Source of the DNA: Ursus arctos
Lineage: Eukaryota > Chordata > Mammalia > Carnivora > Ursidae
Length of the DNA stretch: 64,000 nt
Assembly (NCBI RefSeq): GCF_023065955.2
Contig: NW_026622763.1
Coordinates: 79,527,299 to 79,591,298, forward strand
Direction: 5' to 3'
Below, in pieces: positions 55,436 to 64,000 of the stretch. The stretch's first letter is position 1, and every line of letters begins with the position of its first letter. The notes beneath the pieces were generated by a model. It was not told where the DNA came from. It ran no database searches and saw nothing but the letters and a program-made list of their open reading frames with translations. The position numbers and the translations under genes are program-made.

Positions 55436-56479
55436 TGTGAACATCATTTGAAACAGGAAAGAAGTCGTGCAGTGCCCAATAGGCACACATATCCCACTAG
55501 CTGGTAATTGTGTTTAAGAATTAAATAAGAATTTTTGTGGTTGTTCAATATGTGTTTCTCAAATGGCTACTAAGTTTCTTTAGGATGTAAATAGTTAAAT
55601 TCTTTGGACCTAACTAGTTAGTGAATAGAACTGTTTGGGCATTACATTTGGCATAAAGACACCATGAAAAAATTACCAAGTTACTAAAGGCACTGTGAAC
55701 CAGGAAAGCTGGGAAATCTCTGGTTTGGCATTATCTCATGCGGATGGCAGGCCTTTAGCCGAGGTTGGTGGTGACAAAAAATCAGAAGCTATTTCCCTAA
55801 GTTTAACTGAAATTCCTCCTGCCATCATTTAAACTCTTTACTTCTTGTGCAATGACTGTTGGGGGCTGAAGGGCAGGGAGGAAGAGAAAAAGAACCAAGG
55901 ACAGAAGGCAATGAAATAAGTGGGTCTGCTGATGGCGACTGGGACCTCTGACTAGGGGTGTGGAAATGAGAGTGACCTTCAGTGATGAATACTGAATGAA
56001 CGACTGCCTCCTACAAAAAAGAGAGCGGTATCACTTAGGAATCACTCCAGAGCCAGGAGAAAACCTATGAACACCACAACTCAGCCTTAAAAGCAGAAAA
56101 CATGATATGGTGATGCTGAGCTTAGGTGCAGAGAGGGGGACAGAAACCAAGGGAGGGGCAGACAGTGGGGCAAGGCAGGAGCCTCCAGCAGGTCTGTGGA
56201 GGGGCTGGTGTGGGGTTCTCCGGGAGCACAGAGGAACCACGTGTTCCCCTAAAAGAGGCTCCTGGTCCCAGGCAGCCAGCTGTTCCTGGCCCCAGCCCAT
56301 GGCTCAGGAGGTCTGTACTGGGAGGCACTGAGCTGGGTTTGAATTCTCAGAAGCTGTGCCAGGCACTCAGCCAGGGACTGACACCAAAGCCGTGAAAACA
56401 CAAGAGGGAAAGGCAGGGAAAGACCCTCTCTTCCTCCCCACCTCCCCTCGCCTGTTTAGGACCCCTGGACAGATGAGAT
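55436..56479. other. non-repetitive sequence with a GC-rich patch
   Basis: 56110-56450 is purine/GC-rich but poor in CpG. Four overlapping short frames on both strands there are shadows of composition. No exon or family supported. Confidence 0.45.
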
Positions 56480-57640
56480 GCGTGGAGATACTAAGAAAAT
56501 TGTTCAGCTATTAATCTGTGCCCTCACTGTACCTCTCGGCGGTTGGCCTGGGGAAGCGCCTGTCACATCTGGAAAACATTTCCTTAATGGAAATCGAGAA
56601 CATGGTTAGCTAATTCTTTTTAAATATCCCTGTATGAACATATACTCTTTCAGCTCTCTTCTGTCAGCCACTTTTTTCTCAAAGTTAAATTACATTACTT
56701 TCTTTTCACTTCATCAAAAGGCCCATTCCACACTTAATAAACTGTCTAATTAATAAAACTTAATTTTAGAAAAGTCCCCTTTCTGGAGAAGCCTTCCCCC
56801 CAAATAGCTGTATTTCATTTTAAGTTTATGAGTAAGTTCCATTGTTCCTTTGGTAAATGACTGTAATGCTGAAAGTTGTTATGCATCATTTAAGGAAAAT
56901 TTTGAATTAAGGATATTTTAATAGTCATTATTTTGCCATATAATTTTAGTTATAAATATGCAAAGTATGTACTCAGTATATATAACCTTTTCAGGGTTAC
57001 ATGTGAAAAAAATGCAGCTAAAGTTTAGTTAAATAAATTAAAACTCTACTTTCAGCATGAAAAAGCTACAAGTAAACACAATATATTTTAGAGGGCTGAA
57101 CTTTTTCAGAGATACATGCATTTATAGTTTGAAACAGTGGTAACAGTACTTGGGGCTTCCACAGGACTCCATCTTTGGAGATTTTTGGCAAGTTTTAGCT
57201 AATTTATACTCAAGGTACCCCGTTCACCAGGTTTTTCTGTGGTTTCCTTGTCACTGATACATATTAATGACATCAGACAAATAAAGTACCTTCCGTAATT
57301 GCTTGTCTCAAAGCATTGTAAAAATCGAATATGGGATAATTAAAAATTCATTTGCGGTTTGTGGCTGTGAATTTGACTGCTGGAAGGTTGAGCGGTGGGT
57401 CCATAAGTGTTCTTGATAGGTTTGCGTGGTCGATTCCAAGTCCGTCATGTTTTACGGAGGGCTGCCGTGAAAGGAGAGTAGGATGCTTTCAAGTACATTG
57501 TGGTAACTACACACAGCCCCAAATAATGGTTACAATAACTGTTGAAGGTAAAGACAGTTTATTTTTCAAGGCAAAAAAATTAGGACCAGTTGGTATATAC
57601 CTACTCACTTTTCACTATTCATACAAAATGCTTTCAGCCA
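56480..57640. promoter_or_regulatory. candidate conserved noncoding element
   Basis: Repeat-free 1.1 kb. Near the left end: 'ctctcggcggttggcctg' and 'ggaagcgcctgtcacatctg'. At 57337-57364 a TAATTA core is followed by TTTGCGGTTTGTGG, two overlapping RUNX-like sites (TGCGGT, TGTGG). CpG-bearing words such as 'ttgcgtggtcgattccaag' and 'catgttttacggagg' persist at 57420-57465 in an otherwise AT-rich setting. A 97-codon plus frame at 57352 shows no known domain. Confidence 0.4.
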
Positions 57641-58294
57641 GATAAAGAATATTTTATGCATTTGTGAAACAGAAAACCCTGTTTCTGTTTCATTGTTTCA
57701 CTGACCATGCCACTTTCATTAAAATACATACAACATATATATGGTTATTTTGAACTTTATAGGTCATTTTTAGATTTAGTTCCCTATTAATTCCTAGTCA
57801 TGCGTAGCATTTCCTGTTGTATTCATAAAATAAAGAGATTCTCCAAAGATATGTAATATTTAAAAATTTCTTAGTTAACCCAAAGAATGGGCAAAGTACT
57901 TGTAAGAGCAGTCCAATTTATATGGTAGCGTATTGAATTAAAATGTTCTGGGGATTTATTAAAATTTACATTATTTTTCCATCAGTGCAATTGCATTTTA
58001 AATGATAAATAATCTAAAAGAGTTCATTTGTAAGAAAAGCTAAATTAGAAAATATTTTCAGTGCCTAAAGATGTAGATATTTTTTATAATAAAAAAGGAG
58101 TCTGTGTGAAAAAACTGTAATAAGAACTAATCTATCCATTTGTTCATGGAATTTTCCTAATGAGCAAGCGTATCACATATTCTTAATTATTTGTAGTTAT
58201 TTTGACCATTTACATAAATAATCCTTTTCAAATGTGGATAGGACTCATGATACCAAGTCAGTCTTCTTTTCTGAACTTTTAGCATTTGAAGTAA
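57641..58294. other. AT-rich sequence, nothing recognised
   Basis: No repeat family, exon or notable motif seen. Confidence 0.5.
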
Positions 58295-59035
58295 ATTTAA
58301 ATTCATTCCTTCATTTGACAAATACTTGCTGGGTGCCATCAAGGCTTCAGGCAATTTTCTAGATATAGGAGATACATGGAGTAATGAGCAAAATGGATAA
58401 AATCCCTGTTCTCTTGATTTTAGCATTTTAGTTAGGGGAGCCCTCTCTGCAGACAAGGAAGTCAGTAAATACATAACATGTCATAGGGTATTTTGGAGAA
58501 ATATAGAGTAGGGAGCGAAGGTAGAGAGAGCCAGAGGAGGACAATTTAAACATAGGGTCCTCAGAGAAGTTCTCACTGACAAGGTGACCCTTGAAGCCTG
58601 AGAGGTAATGAGGGCTTGAGGGGTGGTAGACCGAATACGGCCTGGTAGAGTATTCTAACAACTTGAGCTTCTCTCCTACAGTCTGAGAAGCCCCCGAAGG
58701 ATCTGTAGCTGAGGAGTAGCATGACCTCACTACATCTTGGGGAACAGAGGTTGTGCAGGGTGGGATGTAGGAGCCAGTCCACAAGGCTTCACGGTGAGTA
58801 AGGTCTCCAAGTGAGGACATGGTGGTGGCTCTGAATCCGCGTATTTGGGATTCATTGACTTACTGAATGTGGAGAGTGAAGGAAAGGAAAGCTGAGGATG
58901 ACACCAGGGTTTTTGTCCTGAGCAGTTGGAAGGGCGAGATGATTTGCTGAGTGGGGAAGACTGTGGGATGAGTCCTGTCAGAAGTCTGAAGTTGGGAGCA
59001 GAGATCCGGACTGAGATGTCCATTTAAGAGTTCCA
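58295..59035 (-). mobile_element. L2 LINE relic, antisense
   Basis: Clear antisense L2 order: 'catttgacaaatacttgctg', 'ggcaattttctagatatagg', 'gttctcactgacaaggtgac', 'ggagtagcatgacctcacta', 'gctgaggatgacaccagggt', 'gggatgagtcctgtcag', 'gatccggactgagatgtcc'. Four overlapping minus frames in it are relics or chance. Confidence 0.75.
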
Positions 59036-60070
59036 CCCCTTCATAATCTAGGGATAGAACACCATACGGACATTTTTTGTTTCTAATTTGGAACAGAATG
59101 ATATTAACCGACAGTGTGGACAATTAAAGGTATTTTTCTTTTATTCACGGCATTTCATTTGTTGTTCAAATAAAAGCTAATTATTTTAGGTTCTGAAAGG
59201 CTATTATGGATGACATGACTCGTGGATACCAGCCAAGACAAGGTATTATTTTTTTCTTTAGTAGTGAACTCTGGTAGTAGTAATACTAAAAGTGATTGCA
59301 TTTTCATTATTTTAATCCAATTAACTATTAGAATTTGCAGTTTGGAATAGTGGAAGCTTTTGGAGGGGATTAGATTACAAGAGCTTACATTACTCGTTAA
59401 AGCAATTAAAATAAAGGTTACAAAATTAAGAAAATCTTGCAGTGCCACATGTGTAGCCTGATAGATTTTATTAAGATCTGATGGACGTTCTGACATCAGA
59501 AGAGAGTTTTTGTGGAATCAAGTTAAAGCAAGAAGAGATAAATGGTTCCTTAAATGTATAGAAGAAAATGGAAGATATGCACCTTTGAATTTATCTTTGA
59601 GAACGTTCTTAATGTAAGCTGAAAGCTGTTGGATTTTGAACATGACAAACAGGCAGCTTGTTTTTAAAACATCATAATGCTTGATAGTGAACTCTCCTAA
59701 GGGGAAAATTTCTTTGCTAGAGAGACTTTGAAACTTCACGTAGAAAATACTCTTTTCCTTGCTTTTTTTGCTGACATGTAAAATTTGCAAAAGCTATGGA
59801 AAACTACTGTGGTTTTTAAACAGCTGACATATCATTTGTCCTTTTCTGCAGGAGTTTGTGATTTTCCTGTTACCTGGCTTAGTTATTTGTCCCACTCTGA
59901 ACAATGGCCACTTGCTTGTGTCCTGCTCAGTATTTGTTCCTTTGCAGTTGTGTGGTGCCTCTGGCGACTTTTCTCTTGCTCTCTGATCCTTGAGACCCGT
60001 CATCTTGGGTCTCACTGTACCGGACTTCATTGAAAGCTCGTATTTGTGACCTCTCCAATTCCCCCGTAGA
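59036..60070. other. non-repetitive sequence, no gene seen
   Basis: Minus frames of 113 and 90 codons (59155, 59518) and 113 codons (59794) have no domain. The stretch 59850-60060 is GC-balanced and unassigned. Confidence 0.45.
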
Positions 60071-60755
60071 CCGTTTTTCCAACATTTTATTATGAATAAC
60101 TTCAAATATAAAGAAAAGCGGAAAGAGTTACACACCGAACACTCATCGTCAACACCACCTAGATTTTACAATGAACATGTTACTGTATTTGCTTTGTTCC
60201 ATATCCATTCATCTATCTGTTCCTCTAACCAGTCTTCAGTCCACCTTATTTCTGATGCATTTCCAAGTCATCGCAGACATCGGTACACTGCATCCCTAAC
60301 ACTTTGGCACTCATGTCATTAACTAGAGTTCAGTATTGTTTACAGATTACATATGATGCAATGTGCACAAGTCCCAAGTCTGTCATTTGATGAGTTTTGA
60401 CAGATGCATACACCTGTGTAATGCAGAGCCCTATGGGGATATAAAACATTGCTGTCACTTCGGAAAGTCACCTTTTCCCAGGCAGTCTCCCCCTCCAGCC
60501 CCATGCAACAGCATGCACTGTTTTGATGGTTTTCTACTGTGATTCGCCCAGTTTAGGACCTCATGCAATTGGACTTATCCAGTCTGTATTCTTTTGTGTA
60601 TATATAGCGTATATATAGTAGTAAGCTCCTTTCTAAAGGTGAGTAATATTCCATTTTATCAATATTCCACAAGTTATTTATATAGTCTCCTGTTAACAGG
60701 CGCCTGGAATATTTATAGTTTTGAGTTGTTATTAATGATACGGATATGACCTTTC
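60071..60755 (-). mobile_element. L1M-type 3' fragment, antisense
   Basis: 'ccaacattttattatgaata', 'ttacaatgaacatgttactg', 'gatgagttttgacagatgc', 'ccttttcccaggcagtctcc', 'gtgagtaatattccatttta' and 'atatttatagttttgagttg' follow antisense old-LINE-1 order. Confidence 0.8.
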
Positions 60756-60929
60756 TCTCTCTTAAATACAATTCATCTTTCATCTAATAAATAATCCTCT
60801 GCTCCCAAAAAGTTTTGTAATGTAGCCTTGTTTAAGGCAATCCATGCATTATAACTTATTTGAATTTCTAAAAATGCTTTGCATATGACAAGAGGGCTTT
60901 CTTGGAGACTTGAGCAGTTTGAGGGATGG

Positions 60930-62335
60930 TTTTGGGCCTCAAAATCTCTTCTCCTTAGCGGCCTCTTCCAGACGGTTGCTTGTTTTCTAAAGGTCTTCCA
61001 TTTAGCACATTGGGTTTTTGTTCCTTAGCTCTTATCCGTTCCCATAGTCACGTTAATGTGGGGACAATAGAAGAGCTTTTCTTATTCCATGTGTAATACT
61101 GAGAAAGCCATTTTTGGAGGTAGGTTTGAAGAACAATTAGAGGGTCCTGGTAATTATGTATAAGGCCCCCTTCACTTTGGGAGCGTGGCAAAATAACAGG
61201 GCTTAAGGCTCATTCAAGCCTTCGTCCTGAGACTGCGAACCATCAGGATACACTGCCGTCTATTAGATTGACAAATTTTTAAAGCAATTTTGAATGTGAG
61301 CTTAATATTACCTCCGGCAATCACTTTTCCTGGCGTGAAACTATAATGCTTGTCTGTAACCACTTGCTATCAGAAGACTCGAGTTTGATTTTTGTACTTT
61401 CCTTTCTCAGAGTCTTCCAGAGCAAACCGCTGAGTCCATTTTGGTGTGTCCTTTTGTCTGAATACCCTTTCTGACTAGCACGGAGCATAGCACACGGCGA
61501 TGATCTTCTGCCCTGGCGTTCTGTAGCTCTAAACTGGAGCCCAGGAAAGAGGACCTATCTAGGAGGTGATATAATCTATCCGCTGATGAAAAATTTCTTT
61601 CAAGGACCATTGCGGCTCATACCAAAGAATTATTGTATTTGATTAAAAGTGAGGCCAAGAATCCAGTGTTTGCATTTTCTCTCTCTTGCCTGTGTTTTCA
61701 ACTAATATTGTAGAGCCTTTTTATTTACTCAACCAGATTGACAAGATTATAAATGAGAGCTGTGTGTGGAAGCCTCTAATTTTTCATAAGTAAATGAATT
61801 AATTTCTCGTCGCTGTTGTGTTTTATTGCTGTCTCCATGCCAGACTGCCCTGCTCCTTTATTCCCCCTTTTGCCTTCTAAACATTGGATCCATGTCATCG
61901 TGTTTGACAGGTTTCTGATTCCCCTGTCAGATGCAATTTGGTGCTAATCACATTTCCTTTGCTCAATGTCAATGATACAAGCCATGCATAATATTCCTGT
62001 ATGTCCACTCACTCACTAGCAGTGCAGTGGAATATCTTGGGCATTAATCTGATAGGACGCCGCATTGAAATGCAAAAATGATGCTTAAGCGCGAAGATAA
62101 TGTGGTCAGGCAGATGTGCGGTAGATAAGTGAGGCCAAACTGGTAATCTTTCCTAAGGTTTGATGAATTTTATTTCATTTTTTAATATCTCTTTACAAAC
62201 CTGAGACTATGTAATCAGTGCTGGTTCATTAGACCTTCAGCATTTTTAATCGAATTCATTCATCGTCCATGTATGAAGGAATGAGGATTATTTTTCCCAT
62301 TAAAAAACAAGTTATGGGTAGTTATTTTTAATGTT
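60930..62335. promoter_or_regulatory. strong candidate conserved noncoding element cluster
   Basis: About 1.4 kb without any recognisable transposon, between an L1 and an L2 relic. It has low AT drift and retains CpG ('gacgccgcattg', 'aagcgcgaag' near 62056-62096). Regulatory-type words: paired TGACAGG (61905-61911) and CCTGTCA (61923-61929), GCTAATCA (61943-61950), ATGCATAAT (61984-61992), ATTAATCTGAT (62043-62053), and a tight CAGATG / TGCGGT / AGATAAG series (62111-62129) matching E-box, RUNX-like and GATA-like sites. The right half, 61610-62335, looks strongest. No open frame here resembles a protein. Role as an enhancer is inference. Confidence 0.5.
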
Positions 62336-62404
62336 GAAGAGCGTTTCTAAGATCATGCACTTTATCGAACATATGAAAATAGCTAACAATCTAGAAAAAT
62401 CTAT

Positions 62405-63720
62405 TTACAGAATAATATGTCAGTTTCTAGCCACAAGGAGGTCCCAAACAACAGATCTTCCAATAAATCTTAGACGAACAGTATGATGGGTGGATTTTGG
62501 CAGATTTAGGAAGGAGGTGATTGTTGTTTATTTTTTGAAGTCTAGTGAGATAGTTTGATAATCCGAGAAGGAGGAGAGCAAGCACTTGAAAAATGGACAA
62601 CATGAGAAAAATCAGAGACATGGGAAGGCATTGTTTATTCAGCGAAATAGTTGCTGTCTATTGTAGTGGTCAATAAGACTAGCAGAGCAATTCAGGAGCA
62701 TTTGGGGGAAGGGCCTTCATTTTGTGGGATAAGATGGAATCATCTTTTTTTAAGAGCAAGTCTGCATCATGATTGAATTTGAATTCTTAGAAATTTAAAA
62801 AAAATTGGTCTTATAGTAGGAGGATGAGAGAAAGAATCAAAAGGGTCATCAAACAGGATATTCTTGTGATAGGCCGGATGAGCAGTAAGGGCACAAACTA
62901 GGACAGTGATGGTGGAAGTTTCTAGAAAAGGCATTACTGACCAACGTGTAGTTATGCAGTTGGGTTGGATATGGTAGGATGCAGAAGGAACAAAAATATT
63001 TCCTGGGTTTCTTGGTGAAACAGGGTGCTATGGATCTTTCATGCTATGTCTTTCAAGTGGGAAGACCAACCTAAGTGTGGGTAGGGTGAGATTGCGAATT
63101 GAGTTTGGGTTCTGCTGAATTTGAGTTCTCTGTGGGACATCTAAATAGCAGTGAACAGTGGTCAGGAAGTGGAGATATTTGGTGGTTTTTTTCATGTATA
63201 CAATGAACAACTGAAGTCATGGGAGGGGTTGCAGTTACCTTGGGAGACGGAATATCAGCAAAAAAGAGAAGCTGCTGAATTTTGCAGTCTTGGGGTTAAG
63301 GGCATATTTATTTAAGGGAAAAAAAAACGTACCAAAGTGAACTGAGAAAAGACTGAAATAAGCAGTTACCAGAAAAGGAAGTATCATGGAAGCCAATATG
63401 GCATAGGGGATGGCCAACCCTGTCAAATACTCATAGAATACTTAAGAGGAGGGCCAGGGAGGTACTTGTGAATGAGTAAATGTAGGAAGACTTTTTCTGT
63501 GTAGAGAATATTTACTAAGTGCTTATTAAGAACCCAGGCAGTTTCAGTGGCGTGGTAGGACTAGAAATCACATTGTGTTTGGTTGAGGAGTGAATGAAAG
63601 GTGTGGGAGTGAAGACAGCTCATGTTGACAACTTTCAGAGAAATTGGTAGTAAAGGGGAAGATGGAAGCACATTGGGCTTATAGTTTGAAGGGCATACGA
63701 ATACATAAAACGATGTATTT
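62405..63720 (-). mobile_element. long L2-type LINE relic, antisense
   Basis: About 1.3 kb of antisense L2-style text: 'cagtgatggtggaagtttct', 'gttgggttggatatggtagg', 'tgggacatctaaatagcagt', 'gaacaactgaagtcatggg', 'aagtatcatggaagccaat', 'ccaaccctgtcaaatactc', 'gtgaagacagctcatgttga'. It is the longest L2 relic of the window and has no intact frame. Confidence 0.65.
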
Positions 63721-64000
63721 TTTTAAATATGCATACCTTTGCAGAGTCAGGGGGAGTGATATCATTCTGAAGGGACTGAAATTTGGTTCTTGGCGGAAAA
63801 CTATCTTAAATATTATAGTGTGTTGTGTCCCAGCAAAGTTCAACCTATCTGACCAAAACTTTTTCCTTAGGAGTGTTTAATTTCTCTTGTTGGGTTTTCT
63901 TGGGTATCGCATGAGTAGCCTCCGCGGAGTTAATGGAAGGTTTACAAACTGCATACAGGATCAGAGCTATAAAATTATGGCAACATTGTAGCTATGACGA
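63721..64000. other. unassigned sequence at window end
   Basis: No repeat or exon recognised; a 78-codon plus frame from 63644 ends here and shows no domain. Confidence 0.4.

Noticed and set aside
56107..56395. Four overlapping frames on both strands
   Set aside because: Shadows produced by one GC/purine-rich patch; none has a domain or supporting signals.

Overview
The window is 64 kb of nuclear DNA from a carnivoran mammal. The diagnostic signal is 19 tRNA-Lys-derived Can-SINE copies, a family restricted to Carnivora. Six of them (at 3504, 29604, 41612, 45809, 47829 and 55223) share a sub-family signature: 'GGCACAGCAGTTAAG' type heads, a 'GGCGTTATGGGATCGAGCC' type B-box region and a 'CTCGCTGGCTGTCTC' tail. 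From memory this matches the bear/giant-panda lineage best, so an ursid or close arctoid is my guess (about 0.6). LINE-1, L2, MIR, hAT (MER5A, MER20) and MaLR LTR relics of ordinary mammalian type fill much of the rest.

I find no protein-coding gene, exon, tRNA, rRNA or other RNA gene that I can support. All open frames are short (the longest, 170 codons, lies in an old L2 relic) and none resembles a known protein except one LINE-1 ORF2 tail fragment. The window reads as intergenic sequence or the inside of a very large intron.

Layout. 0-16 kb: L2 and MIR relics, three SINEs, a MER20 at 7.25 kb, and repeat-poor homeodomain-motif-rich blocks at 13.8-15.0 kb. 16-30.7 kb: two LINE-1 3' fragments each split by a SINE, a MER5A pair in opposite orientation, a 1.3-kb LINE-1 end at 20-21 kb, an (AT)n microsatellite and a SINE-split L2. 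30.7-41.6 kb: no SINE at all; it contains the best regulatory candidate (32.1-33.3 kb), an inverted repeat closing a CA-rich block, and two abutting LINE-1 ends in opposite orientation. 39.8-48 kb: the mobile-element-dense part, with a 2.2-kb LINE-1 carrying the ORF2 C-terminal region, a MaLR solo LTR, and three minus-strand SINEs within 0.92 kb. 48-55.4 kb: a 28-nt perfectly alternating purine-pyrimidine run, MIR and L1 relics, an LTR-like element inside a MIR, and the cleanest SINE. 55.4-64 kb: no SINE, two further regulatory candidates (56.5-57.6 and 60.9-62.3 kb), and two long L2 relics.

Nothing here amounts to a new biological system. The most promising objects are the repeat-free blocks at 32.1-33.3 kb and 60.9-62.3 kb, which look like conserved developmental enhancers by base composition and motif content. 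That is inference: conservation cannot be tested without an alignment. Repeat family names come from recognition of consensus features, not from a masking run, and boundaries of old repeats are good to roughly 20-50 bases.
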